NCBI GenBank assembly: GCA_030583885.1
Contig: CP129480.1
Span: 4,032,714 to 4,096,713, forward strand
DNA: 64,000 nt
Direction of reading: 5' to 3'
Source: Anaerolineales bacterium
Lineage (GTDB): Bacteria > Chloroflexota > Anaerolineae > Anaerolineales > Villigracilaceae
Numbering within the stretch: position 1 is the first letter of the stretch; every line of letters begins with the position of its first letter. This document shows positions 39,643 to 48,647 of this stretch, piece by piece. The position numbers and the translations under genes were made by a program. The notes below the pieces were generated by a model. The model did no database searches. It saw nothing but the letters and a program-made list of their open reading frames with translations, and was not told the DNA's origin.

Positions 39643-40896
39643 TTATTCGGGAAATGGACGGAGGGGTTGGGTGCCTTGTTTATCAACCGGCAAAAGAAAT
39701 ACAAACTTACTCCCGGCGCCCTCCTTGCTTTCCGCCCAGATGCGCCCGCCGTGCATTTCGATCATCACCTTTGCAACGGATAAGCCCAACCCCATACCGC
39801 CATGCCTGCGCGTAAGGTGGGATTCAACCTGATAGAAACGGTCAAACACATGCGGCAAATCCTTGGCAGGGATGCCAACACCGTCATCTTCCACTGCGAC
39901 CTCAACAAAATCAGGTCGTTGTTCACCGCGAATGACAACATGCCCGCCTTCATTGGTAAACGTAATCGCATTCTTCAGGAGATTACTCAGTACAATTGCA
40001 ATCTTGCTCCCGTCTATATCCACCCACAGGTCATGACCTTGTTCATTTTTAATCTCCAGGGCAATGCCCTTGCTCTGCACCATTTCATGAAAGGAGGCGG
40101 AAACATCTTCAATGATCCGCGAAACAGCCACCTTGCGCGAACGGACAAGCGCGCCACCGGTCTCGTAATTATCGACGCTGGCAAGGCTTTCGATGATCTC
40201 TTTTAGCCGGGATGCGTTGCGGATGATGGCATCCACCTGTTCCGCATGGTCATCGCCGATCAATTCCTTCAGGAAGGTGGAATGCCCAAGAATCAGCCCC
40301 AGGGGCGTACGGAGTTCGTGGGATGTAATGGCGATGAACTCGTTTTTTAACCGGTCCAGTTCACGGGCTTCATCCTGCGATGAATAAACGTTATTTTCCA
40401 GCATGGTATTTTGCATGGCAATTGCCGCAAGAGACGCGAGGGCCTCAAGGACAAGGGTATCTTCCCCGCTATAATTATCCTTCTTGTTGAATACCTCGAG
40501 TACGCCGACGGGGCTTCCATGCACAAGAAGCGGAACGCCCAGAATCGAACGGGTTTTAAACCCGGCCAGGTCGTCTATCTTGTTGTAATGACGGTCATCT
40601 TTGGCCACATCGTCAATGGCAAGCGGCTTCACGTGCTGGAATACCCATCCCGCGACACTCCCATTCAACGGGACCTTGGTGAAACGAATTGCGTCACGAT
40701 GGAACCACGGTACGAACTTAAATGAAAATTCCTGCGAGACTTCGTCATATTCCAGCAGGGACGAACTTTCGCTCCCGGTCAGCTCGGCGGCTGCGGAGAG
40801 AATCGACTGTAAATACGTCTCAAGCTCCACCATGGCCCCGAGTGTGCGGGTGATTTCAAAAAGACGGGCTAGCGTTTTTGCCTGATCAATTGCCAT
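39643..40896 (-). CDS. Soluble GAF-domain sensor histidine kinase
   Basis: 417 residues without membrane segments. GAF domain at about 20-165 (signal or chromophore binding unknown; no obvious bilin Cys), a short linker, HisKA with the H box AITSHELRTPLG (His193), and HATPase with NLLKNAITFTNEGGH (N box), DDGVGIPAKDLPHVFDRFY and MGLGLSVAK. No response regulator is adjacent, so it is an orphan kinase. It diverges from ino1 across a 99-bp gap. Confidence 0.92.
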   Translation of the reverse strand: MAIDQAKTLARLFEITRTLGAMVELETYLQSILSAAAELTGSESSSLLEYDEVSQEFSFKFVPWFHRDAIRFTKVPLNGSVAGWVFQHVKPLAIDDVAKDDRHYNKIDDLAGFKTRSILGVPLLVHGSPVGVLEVFNKKDNYSGEDTLVLEALASLAAIAMQNTMLENNVYSSQDEARELDRLKNEFIAITSHELRTPLGLILGHSTFLKELIGDDHAEQVDAIIRNASRLKEIIESLASVDNYETGGALVRSRKVAVSRIIEDVSASFHEMVQSKGIALEIKNEQGHDLWVDIDGSKIAIVLSNLLKNAITFTNEGGHVVIRGEQRPDFVEVAVEDDGVGIPAKDLPHVFDRFYQVESHLTRRHGGMGLGLSVAKVMIEMHGGRIWAESKEGAGSKFVFLLPVDKQGTQPLRPFPE

Positions 40897-40995
40897 ATTT
40901 AACCTTCAGTAAGATTATACTTCAAGAGTATATCTGAAAAGCTGGTCCGCAAAAAGACGCAAGGAATTGTAATCAAAAATCAAGGAGAGATTTTC

Positions 40996-42081
40996 ATGGC
41001 TAACAAAAAGGTACGGGTCGCCATTATTGGCGTGGGGAATTGCGCTTCCTCCCTGGTGCAGGGTGTGCAGTTCTATAAAAATGCAAAAAAGGATGAGAGC
41101 ATTCCCGGCATCATGCACACGCAATTGGGCGATTATCATGTAAAGGACATTGAATTCACGCTTGCCATTGACGTCAACGCATCCAAGGTCGGAAAAGACC
41201 TTTCGGAAGCCATATTTGCCGAACCCAACAACACCTACAAATTTGCGGATGTACCGCACCTGAACGCGCCAGTGGTGCGCGGCATGACCCATGACGGCTT
41301 GGGCAAATACCTGAGCGGGATCATCCAAAAGGCGCCCGGCCCCACCGCAAACATCGTCAAACTGCTCCGTGAAACCCATACGGATGTGGTCATCAACTAC
41401 CTGCCGGTCGGTTCCGAGATGGCGACCAAATGGTACGTGGAGCAGATCCTCGAAGCGGGCTGTGCCTTCGTCAACGGCATTCCCGTCTTTATTGCTTCTT
41501 CGGAATATTGGGGCAGGCGCTTTGAAGATGCTGGTCTGCCCATCCTCGGGGACGACATCAAGAGCCAGGTCGGGGCGACAATTGTTCATCGTGTCCTCAC
41601 CAGCCTGTTCGTGGATCGAGGCGTCAAGATCGACCGCACCTATCAACTCAACTTCGGCGGGAATACCGATTTCCTGAACATGCTCGAGCGCGAACGCCTC
41701 GAAAGCAAGAAGATCTCCAAAACCAACGCCGTCACCAGCATGATCCCATACCAGATCGATCCGGACAATGTGCATGTCGGTCCGAGCGACCATGTGCCAT
41801 GGCTGACCGACCGCAAGTGGTGTTACATCCGCATGGAAGGCACGACCTTCGGCAACGTACCTCTCAACCTCGAACTCAAACTCGAAGTGTGGGACAGCCC
41901 CAATTCGGCAGGCGTGATCATCGACGCCGTGCGCTGTGCCAAGATCGCGCTTGACCGCGAACTCGCGGGCCCCATTATTGGTCCCTCCTCATATTTCTTC
42001 AAGACCCCTCCCAGGCAATTCAAGGACGAGATCGCACACCAAAAAGTGGAAGACTTTATTTCAGGGAAATCAGACGAATAA
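40996..42081 (+). CDS. ino1: Inositol-3-phosphate synthase
   Basis: NAD-dependent cyclisation of glucose-6-phosphate to inositol-3-phosphate, precursor of phosphatidylinositol and of compatible solutes or thiols. The 361 residues have the Rossmann start VAIIGVGNCASSLVQG (8-23), NYLPVGSEMA, NGIPVFIAS and the catalytic-region LGDDIKSQVGATIVHR, as in the actinobacterial and archaeal short type. ATG 40996 follows AAGGAGAG. Closed by a GC-rich hairpin. cdsA at the other end of the window could supply CDP-diacylglycerol for phosphatidylinositol. Confidence 0.94.
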   Translation: MANKKVRVAIIGVGNCASSLVQGVQFYKNAKKDESIPGIMHTQLGDYHVKDIEFTLAIDVNASKVGKDLSEAIFAEPNNTYKFADVPHLNAPVVRGMTHDGLGKYLSGIIQKAPGPTANIVKLLRETHTDVVINYLPVGSEMATKWYVEQILEAGCAFVNGIPVFIASSEYWGRRFEDAGLPILGDDIKSQVGATIVHRVLTSLFVDRGVKIDRTYQLNFGGNTDFLNMLERERLESKKISKTNAVTSMIPYQIDPDNVHVGPSDHVPWLTDRKWCYIRMEGTTFGNVPLNLELKLEVWDSPNSAGVIIDAVRCAKIALDRELAGPIIGPSSYFFKTPPRQFKDEIAHQKVEDFISGKSDE

Positions 42082-42091
42082 ACAAACACTT

Positions 42092-42120
42092 CGACGGGGG
42101 CTTGGCCCCCGTCGAGCTTT
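42092..42120 (+). terminator. Terminator after ino1
   Basis: Ten-bp perfect stem CGACGGGGGC (42092-42101) with its complement (42105-42114), three-base loop, then AGCTTTT. Its loop overlaps the -35 region of the next promoter. Confidence 0.75.
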
Positions 42121-42129
42121 TGGTACAAT
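42102..42129 (+). promoter_or_regulatory. Candidate promoter of the first deacetylase-like gene
   Basis: TTGGCC (42102-42107), 16-bp spacer, TACAAT (42124-42129). The ATG at 42137 is only 7 bp after the -10 box, so the mRNA would be leaderless. Confidence 0.5.
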
Positions 42130-42136
42130 TCCGCAC

Positions 42137-43285
42137 ATGACCACGCCCCGCTTCCTTCTTAACCTCATCCTGCCTGCCCTGCTATTGGCAGGTTGCCAAC
42201 CCGCACCCAACTCCGTGGATCAAAATATTGCCCTTACCGTGGCAATTGAAACAGCCTTCGCGCAGATCAATGTTCCGACTGAAACTTCCGTTCCAACCGA
42301 AACACCAATACCAACCGCACCTATTCCACGCACGCCGCCGACATTACCTGGGACATATCAAACATCCGTGCTGAAATCGCACGACATCCCCCGCACATAC
42401 GCGGCGGATACCTGCCAGTATCTGCAGAACAAATGGGACCCGAACAACGCCGCCCCGGGGACGGTGGTGATGGTCATCATGTTCCACGGCATTAACAAAG
42501 GGGAAGCGACGGGGAACGCCATCACCGTAACCGAACACAAGAAACTCATGAATGACCTGCATGACATGGGCTTTCAAGCCATCACCATGCAGGAAATGGC
42601 AGATTTCATGTACAACAATGCGAAGATCCCTCAGCGCTCCGTCCTGTTGATCGTGGATGACCGTCACTTTGCTTCGTATTTCAACGACCACTTCCGCCCG
42701 TATTATGACCAGTGGGCCTGGCCTGTCATCAACGGCTATATAGGCATTGATGAACGCGTTGACCTGTGGGCTGAGAACGCTTCTCTCTCCGCCGAAGGCT
42801 GGGTGGATTACCAGGCACACGGCTACATTCACAACATCCCCATTAGCGACGGTTCCACGGACGATTTCATCAACGGTGAAATGGGCGGGGCAATCAACTC
42901 CCTGCAAAAATACATGAACAAGACGCCCCTCGGCTATATCTGGCCGGGCGGCGGATTCTCAGCGCGCGCCGTGGAAATCGGCACACAACTGGGCTATAAA
43001 CTCGGCTTCACAGTCAACCCGCGCGGGCCGGTCATGTATAACTGGGTTCCGCAGGCGGATGCATTTAATGACTCCAATCCATCCGCCATTCCCGAAGTCC
43101 CGGCGGGCAACCCGCTCATGACCCTGCCCCGCTACTGGAGCACGGATGCGCGCGGGAATATTGACGCTGTCCGTGCGATTGGGCAGGAAGCTGCTCAATA
43201 TGCCGAACAGAACAAAGCCATTGAACTGGAATATTACGATATCGTCTGTGCGCCCACGTATGGGGCGATCCCGTCCACGCCGTAG
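42137..43285 (+). CDS. NodB-like polysaccharide deacetylase lipoprotein
   Basis: 382 residues. A lipoprotein signal (LILPALLLAGC, Cys about residue 20) and a Thr/Pro-rich linker precede a divergent carbohydrate-esterase-4 fold. Candidate metal ligands are Asp174/Asp175 in LLIVDDRHF (motif 1), and His228 and His232 in AHGYIHN (motif 2); TIWPGGG-like motif 3 reads YIWPGGGFS. No ribosome site; the start is inferred to be leaderless. Probable substrate: a surface or wall glycan at the outer face of the membrane. A paralogue follows at 43380. Confidence 0.78.
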   Translation: MTTPRFLLNLILPALLLAGCQPAPNSVDQNIALTVAIETAFAQINVPTETSVPTETPIPTAPIPRTPPTLPGTYQTSVLKSHDIPRTYAADTCQYLQNKWDPNNAAPGTVVMVIMFHGINKGEATGNAITVTEHKKLMNDLHDMGFQAITMQEMADFMYNNAKIPQRSVLLIVDDRHFASYFNDHFRPYYDQWAWPVINGYIGIDERVDLWAENASLSAEGWVDYQAHGYIHNIPISDGSTDDFINGEMGGAINSLQKYMNKTPLGYIWPGGGFSARAVEIGTQLGYKLGFTVNPRGPVMYNWVPQADAFNDSNPSAIPEVPAGNPLMTLPRYWSTDARGNIDAVRAIGQEAAQYAEQNKAIELEYYDIVCAPTYGAIPSTP

Positions 43286-43379
43286 GACAAATTAAAGATA
43301 ATATTCATCAGGCGGGGCAATTTGAAACTTTCACGCCCTGCGTTTTGACCGTCTAAAATTCGTTTACAATGTATATCCC

Positions 43380-44519
43380 ATGAATAAACAGACATATCCC
43401 TTTAAACTAGTAGTTCAACGATTCACGGTGATCGTATTGATCGTTATCATCCTGGTCTCGTGTGAGATATTGCCCTCGACAATCGCATCCGAAACAACAC
43501 AAACGACCATTGACCCATCGACAGATGCCGCCCTCGCGCAACCCCTGGAAACTGAAGTCATCACACCGCCCGCACTCCCGGAACCATTTCAAACACCCCT
43601 GCTCAACCCATTGGATGTCCCTCGCACGTACGCACAGGATACCTGCCGCTACCTGCGCAACAAATGGAATCCACTGAATGCCGGGCCCGGCACAGTGGTG
43701 ATGGTCATGATCATCAACAAGATCAACAAAGGCACCGGCGAATCGCCCGATGGTGTGAACATCATTGATCTAATCAAGATCATGGATCACCTCAAGGCAC
43801 AGGGGTTTGAAACGGTCGCCACAAAACAACTCATCGCCTTCATGGAACGCAACATAAAAATCCCCGCACGCTCAGTGGTGATCATCCAAAACGGAAATTA
43901 TGACACGGAATATTTTGAGAAATACTTCGGCGGGTATTATGAAAACTGGGGCTGGACGATTATCAACGGCTGGGTGAGCGAACCCAACACACCAGAAGAA
44001 CTATGGCTGGAAAATATCGCGCTTGAACGTCAAGGCTGGGTGGATCACCAGGCTCAGGGCGTATTACCGGATACAAAACTATCCGACGATTCAGCAAAAG
44101 CTGTCATCGCCCGTGAATTGGAGGGTCCTTTAAATACATTTCTTGAACGCTACCAAAAGAAACCCCAGATCATTATCTGGCCCAATGGCGGGTTTGGCCT
44201 GCGTCCCATAGAAGCAGCCCGCCTGTTGGGCTACAGGCTTGGTTTCACCGCGAACGCGCGCGGACCCGTCATGTACAACTGGGTTCCGCTTGCAGATGAA
44301 TTTGACCCCCAGCGCCCGTCCCATGCACCCGAAGGAAGGATCAACGACCCACTGATGACCCTGCCGAGCTACACGCCCAATCAGGTACTTAACGCAATTG
44401 ACGTTGTGCGGGCCACCGGCAAGGAAGCCGCGGCATATGCGGAGGCAAACAAGGAAGTGGAACACGAATACTATCGAATCGTATGCGAAGCCGACTATGG
44501 GCGAATGCCGACCCCTTAA
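43380..44519 (+). CDS. Paralogue of the NodB-like lipoprotein, metal site lost
   Basis: 379 residues, similar along its whole length to the previous gene (shared PRTYAQDTCRYLRNKWNP, GPVMYNWVPLADEFD, lipobox-like VIILVSC). All candidate catalytic residues are changed: VDDRH becomes IQNGN (Gln170, Asn171), HGYIH becomes QGVLP (226-230), and the MFHGIN of the first protein becomes MIINKIN. It should not deacetylate; it may bind glycan or modulate its partner. The frame is intact and base use is unchanged, so it is not a decaying pseudogene. ATG 43380 follows TACAAT closely (leaderless). Confidence 0.75.
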   Translation: MNKQTYPFKLVVQRFTVIVLIVIILVSCEILPSTIASETTQTTIDPSTDAALAQPLETEVITPPALPEPFQTPLLNPLDVPRTYAQDTCRYLRNKWNPLNAGPGTVVMVMIINKINKGTGESPDGVNIIDLIKIMDHLKAQGFETVATKQLIAFMERNIKIPARSVVIIQNGNYDTEYFEKYFGGYYENWGWTIINGWVSEPNTPEELWLENIALERQGWVDHQAQGVLPDTKLSDDSAKAVIARELEGPLNTFLERYQKKPQIIIWPNGGFGLRPIEAARLLGYRLGFTANARGPVMYNWVPLADEFDPQRPSHAPEGRINDPLMTLPSYTPNQVLNAIDVVRATGKEAAAYAEANKEVEHEYYRIVCEADYGRMPTP

Positions 44520-44540
44520 CAAATCTCAGGAGACCTACCC

Positions 44541-44885
44541 ATGACCGATTGCATTTTCTGCAGGATCATCAAAGGCGAAATCCCCAGCACGAATGTCTAC
44601 AAAGATGCGCAGGCGACCGCCTTCCGGGACATCAACCCCGCCGCCCCCACACATATTTTGATCGTACCGAACAAGCACATCGACTCGACCAACGTGCTCA
44701 TCAACGACGACGAGCAGCTCATCGGCCACCTTTTTACAATTGCAAAAGTTCTCGCTGCACAGGAGGGCATTGCTGAAGGAGGGTTCCGCCTGATCATCAA
44801 TACCGGCGCAGATGCCGGACAAACCGTCAACCACGTCCACCTTCACCTATTGGGCGGCGCGCCCATGAAGCACCCAATGGGATAG
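44541..44885 (+). CDS. HIT-family nucleotide hydrolase (HinT-like)
   Basis: 114 residues with the histidine triad HVHLHLLGG near the C terminus and an N-terminal CIFCRIIKGEIPS, the Cys pair of the zinc-binding HinT subgroup. Likely hydrolyses purine nucleoside phosphoramidates. ATG 44541 is preceded by AGGAG, unlike the two upstream genes. ThyX starts 7 bp after its stop. Confidence 0.94.
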   Translation: MTDCIFCRIIKGEIPSTNVYKDAQATAFRDINPAAPTHILIVPNKHIDSTNVLINDDEQLIGHLFTIAKVLAAQEGIAEGGFRLIINTGADAGQTVNHVHLHLLGGAPMKHPMG

Positions 44886-44892
44886 ATGCCCA

Positions 44893-46302
44893 ATGCCGGA
44901 ACGAGAAATTTACCTGCTCTCCCCACGCGCGCTCAGCCCGGAAACCATCGCTGTTGCCTTTGCCAGAACTTCGCGCTCGCCTGAATCCTTTCGTGATATT
45001 GCCGCGGAACTCAGTGATGAGAAGTCCGCACAATTTCATGAGAAATGGGTTGTCGGCTATGGGCATGCATCGGTTGCCGAACATGCCGTCCTGCACATCG
45101 CGTTTGAAAACGTCTCGCGCGTCGCAATCGAAGTCATCGAAGGCAACCGCCTTGCCTCGTACACTGAAAAATCCACGCGGTACCAGAAATGGGGCACGGA
45201 CGATTTAACCATTCCACCTGAATTGGATGGACATCCTCTCCGCGACGAATTCATCCAAACTGCCCGCCTCCTATTCTCGACCTATGCTGAATCACTGGAC
45301 CCGGTCAAAAATCTCATCCTGAGCAGGTCCCCGCGCCGCGAAAATGAATCAGACGAAGCCTACGACCGCCGCATCCGCTCCCAATACGTGGACAGATGCC
45401 GTTTCATCCTGCCTGCCGCCGCCAATGCCAACCTCGGCATGACCGCCAACGCGCGCGTCATCGAAATGACCATCCGCAAGATGCTCTCCCACCCGCTCGC
45501 AGAAGTCCGCCAGATCGGCGAAAGTGTGAAGGAAGTTTCCCGGGCTGAAACACCGACCCTCGTAAAATACGCGGATGCTGTTCCATACGTAGTCGAAACC
45601 ACCAACGAATTAAACAACCGCCGGCTGTCAATGGACAATCATCAACGCGAATGGTGCTCTTTGATCGATTACGACAAAGATGGTGAAAAGAGGATCCTCG
45701 CTGCCGCCCTATATCGCTTCAACGAAATGCCATATGCGGATGCGCTTGCTCATGTCAAATCATTGAAGAAAAAGGATCGCGAAGGACTCGCAGAAGCCTT
45801 GCTTGGAAAACTTGGCAAATATGATGTCCCTCTGCGTGAATTGGAATACGCCACCTACACCTTCGACCTCGTCATGGATCAGGGCGCATATGCCGAGTTC
45901 AAACGTCACCGCATGATGACGCAGACTCCGCAACGCCTGACGACAAGGCTCGGATATACGACTCCCCTCCTGATAACGGAGGCAGGCTTCGCGTCCAGAT
46001 ATGAGGCGGCGATGGAAGCCGCAATTCAGATGTACGCGAAACTCCATGCCTTCAATCCAGATGTCGCGCAATACACCGTTCCCAATGGATTCAACCGCCG
46101 CGTACTGGCGCAGTTCAATTTGCGCGAGGCGTTCGCCTTTTGCCAGTTGCGCAGTGCGGCCAACGCGCATTTTTCAATCCGCCGCGTGGCGCAGAAAATT
46201 TATGAGGATATTTCGCGCGCGCATCCGCTGTTGGCGAAATACATGAAGCTGCGCGAAGAGACCTGGCAAAGTGTGGAGGAAAATTATTTCTCAAAGGTGT
46301 AA
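44893..46302 (+). CDS. Double-domain ThyX homologue (FAD-dependent thymidylate synthase family)
   Basis: 469 residues, about twice a ThyX monomer, reading as a tandem duplication. Repeat 1 has GHASVAEHAVLHIAFENVSR (57-76) and SYTEKSTRY, but RHR is replaced by GNR (84-86). Repeat 2 keeps RHR (338-340, KRHRMMTQTPQRL) but has lost the SYNE part. The canonical ThyX motif RHR-x7-S is therefore split over two halves. Whether it makes dTMP is open; it could be a pseudo-dimer with one composite site or have another flavin activity. Confidence 0.82.
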   Translation: MPEREIYLLSPRALSPETIAVAFARTSRSPESFRDIAAELSDEKSAQFHEKWVVGYGHASVAEHAVLHIAFENVSRVAIEVIEGNRLASYTEKSTRYQKWGTDDLTIPPELDGHPLRDEFIQTARLLFSTYAESLDPVKNLILSRSPRRENESDEAYDRRIRSQYVDRCRFILPAAANANLGMTANARVIEMTIRKMLSHPLAEVRQIGESVKEVSRAETPTLVKYADAVPYVVETTNELNNRRLSMDNHQREWCSLIDYDKDGEKRILAAALYRFNEMPYADALAHVKSLKKKDREGLAEALLGKLGKYDVPLRELEYATYTFDLVMDQGAYAEFKRHRMMTQTPQRLTTRLGYTTPLLITEAGFASRYEAAMEAAIQMYAKLHAFNPDVAQYTVPNGFNRRVLAQFNLREAFAFCQLRSAANAHFSIRRVAQKIYEDISRAHPLLAKYMKLREETWQSVEENYFSKV

Positions 46303-46310
46303 TCTTGTAA

Positions 46311-46337
46311 AGGCACAGCGGCGCCGTGCCCCTACAG
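46311..46337. repeat. Family A palindrome, single arm
   Basis: On the minus strand GTAGGGGCACGGCGCCGCTG then TGCC. Lies 5 bp beyond the aldo-keto reductase stop; its TAG is in frame with that gene. Confidence 0.65.
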
Positions 46338-46340
46338 GCC

Positions 46341-47327
46341 TTAGTCGTCGTCTTCGTCCTTCTTCTTCACCCCGAAAATCTCATCGATTCGCTCCATGAT
46401 CTCGGGCGTGATCTTCTGTGCGATCCCGCCAGCCTTCATGTTCTCGTGGACCTGCTCCACGCGGCTCGCGCCGGTGATGACCGTGTTCACGAACGGATTC
46501 TTCAAGCACCACGCCAGCGCCAGTTGCGACATGGTCGCATCGAGTTCCTTCGCAATCGGCTCCAGCGCGCCGACTTTGGCAAGCCGTTCCTTATCCTTCA
46601 TCCGCGACTCAAGCCAGTCATAGCCCTTCAGCGCGGCGCGGCTGTCTTTTGGAATTCCCTTTTGATATTTGCCAGAGAGCAACCCCGAAGCCAGCGGACT
46701 CCATGTGGTCGTACCATAGCCGTATTCCGTGTAGAAGCGGACGTAATCGCCCTCAAGACGCCCGCGCTCGAACATATTGTACTGCGGCTGTTCGACAACA
46801 GGTTTGTGCAGGTGGTGGCGTTCCGCAATTTGAATGGCTTCGATGATCTCCGAAGCCGCCCATTCAGATGTGCCCCAATACAAGGCTTTGCCCCACTCAA
46901 TAATATTGTGCATGGCCCACACAGTCTCCTCAATGGGGGTGGTCTTATCCGGGCGATGACAGTAGATGATGTCCACATAATCCAGTTGCAGACGTTCGAG
47001 TGAGCCGTTGATGCCCTCGATCAGACGTTTGCGATTTAGGGTGTTCTTCTCATTGACGCCGTCATGCAAACCCCAATAGAATTTCGTCGAAATCAGATAC
47101 CCCCCCCGGCGCCATTTCAACTCTTTGAGCGCGGCCCCCATCACCTCTTCCGACTTGCCGCCCGCATATGCTTCAGCGTTATCGAAAAAATTCACCCCCG
47201 CATCATACGCCGCGGACATCATGTTCACGGCCAGTTTCACATCCGCCTGGTTGTGAAAAGTAACCCACGAGCCAAAGGACAACTCGCTAACCTGAATTCC
47301 AGTCCTGCCCAAATAACGATATTTCAT
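46341..47327 (-). CDS. Aldo-keto reductase
   Basis: 328 residues, AKR of the Kv-beta/YghZ group: LGRTGIQVSELSFGSWVTF, catalytic Asp/Tyr in FFDNAEAYAGGKSE, Lys in LISTKFYWG, His in DIIYCHRPD, NADPH site near NTVITGASR. Substrate unknown, likely carbonyl compounds. It ends in an acidic tail DEDDD. Transcribed towards thyX. Confidence 0.92.
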   Translation of the reverse strand: MKYRYLGRTGIQVSELSFGSWVTFHNQADVKLAVNMMSAAYDAGVNFFDNAEAYAGGKSEEVMGAALKELKWRRGGYLISTKFYWGLHDGVNEKNTLNRKRLIEGINGSLERLQLDYVDIIYCHRPDKTTPIEETVWAMHNIIEWGKALYWGTSEWAASEIIEAIQIAERHHLHKPVVEQPQYNMFERGRLEGDYVRFYTEYGYGTTTWSPLASGLLSGKYQKGIPKDSRAALKGYDWLESRMKDKERLAKVGALEPIAKELDATMSQLALAWCLKNPFVNTVITGASRVEQVHENMKAGGIAQKITPEIMERIDEIFGVKKKDEDDD

Positions 47328-47386
47328 TGTGCCTCCAAAGGATTTTTATACAGCAATACGTGTGTTGCTGTATGTACGACTCCATT

Positions 47387-48635
47387 ATCAGTAGATCACG
47401 AAAGCACAAAACATGATTGATGTTGAATGACCTCAGTCGCACCCCAGAAGCGTTCAATGGCACGACTGAGCAGGAAAGCGACACGGCGCAAAGAAAGCCA
47501 GAAGCGATTGAAAGATTCTAACGGTGTTTTAAGCGCGGAGGCCAGATTCTGGCGCAAGGCAATGTACAGATTGAACAAGACAAAAGCCAAACCAACCAGC
47601 AGCAAGCGGATGACAGGATTACGGGTGGAAGTTCGAGCGCGCACCTGGTTCATTTGTCGGTAGCTCGACTCAATGCCGAAGCGTTGACGATAAAGTTCAA
47701 ACACCTGGGCAGGCAAAATGCCAGAGGGCAATCCGGAGACGGCGTACGCAAACCACTTGCTCTTGTGTCGTCCATAGCGTCCTTTGGAATAGCGCTGGAC
47801 GACCACCGCCTGCACTGTATATATGCCATATTTTGGGCTGTTAAAGGTGTAGGTGGTGACACGTGATTTACCTTGAAACAAAGTCCGCACACCGCCCGAC
47901 TTGCCACGCACGGGAATGGGCGTTACGAAACTGACCTTGTGTTGGTCCAGAACCTTGAAAACCGGCTTGGAGCAGAAACCTTTGTCCAAAAACACCCGTC
48001 GAATGCGAAATTTGAGTGTTTTCAGGCGTTTCAGCAGCCAGCGGACGATGTCGGCCATATCCTCGCCATGTTCGATGAAGCGCAACGCCACAACGTAGCG
48101 CCGATGGTCCCGCACAATCGAAACCGTGGCGTAACCATGAAAATGGGTTGTCCCAGACTTGGGTGCACTGCGTACGATCTCCTTTCTGTCTTCATACGGC
48201 TGACCATGATATGGGATCAGGGTCAGGTCAATCGCCACATTGAAATCGCGTTTGCACTTCCATACACTGGGATGGAGTTGCCGATGAAAGATGCGGTTCA
48301 ATCGGTTCTGCAAACCGGCTCGGTCTGGCAGCGACTGGGCTAATACTTCTCGCAGACGATTACCCGAAGGCGCATTCTGCAACTCCAGACAAGCCGATTC
48401 AATGCTCAAACGATGCACATTGGCGTATGCCAACACATACAGGATATCTTCGGCAGTGATCCGGGTGTTTCGCAATTCCAGCGGCAGGTTCTTGCGAACC
48501 ACCGTCATGAAGGCATTCAGCACTTGCTCGGAACGAATTGTTCGGGTAATCTTGATTGTGGGCTTGGACATGGTTATGGGTTTCCTTGGTCGGAGCCAAG
48601 TTAACCACGTTCAAGCCTTTTCGTGAACTACTGAT
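47387..48635 (-). mobile_element. IS4-superfamily insertion sequence, about 1,249 bp
   Basis: Terminal inverted repeats ATCAGTAGATCACGAAA (47387-47403) and ATCAGTAGTTCACGAAA read inward from 48635, 16 of 17 identical. One transposase gene fills the element. I see no clear target duplication. The right end abuts TATAAT (48636-48641), the -10 box of the LysM gene. Confidence 0.85.
47396..48571 (-). CDS. DDE transposase, IS4/ISH3-like
   Basis: 391 residues, intact. The DDE elements fit AIDLTLIPYHG (first Asp), RRVFLDKGFCS (second Asp) and YRQRFGIESSYRQMNQ (Glu in a Y-x2-R-x3-E-x4-R signature). Helical N-terminal part for end binding. The stop codon lies in the left terminal repeat. No frameshift or stop, so the element may be active. 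Confidence 0.88.
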   Translation of the reverse strand: MSKPTIKITRTIRSEQVLNAFMTVVRKNLPLELRNTRITAEDILYVLAYANVHRLSIESACLELQNAPSGNRLREVLAQSLPDRAGLQNRLNRIFHRQLHPSVWKCKRDFNVAIDLTLIPYHGQPYEDRKEIVRSAPKSGTTHFHGYATVSIVRDHRRYVVALRFIEHGEDMADIVRWLLKRLKTLKFRIRRVFLDKGFCSKPVFKVLDQHKVSFVTPIPVRGKSGGVRTLFQGKSRVTTYTFNSPKYGIYTVQAVVVQRYSKGRYGRHKSKWFAYAVSGLPSGILPAQVFELYRQRFGIESSYRQMNQVRARTSTRNPVIRLLLVGLAFVLFNLYIALRQNLASALKTPLESFNRFWLSLRRVAFLLSRAIERFWGATEVIQHQSCFVLS

Positions 48636-48647
48636 TATAATCATCCC

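Noticed and set aside
47387..48635. Target-site duplication for the IS4-like element
   Set aside because: Flanks CCATT and TATAA do not match, so I do not claim a duplication.
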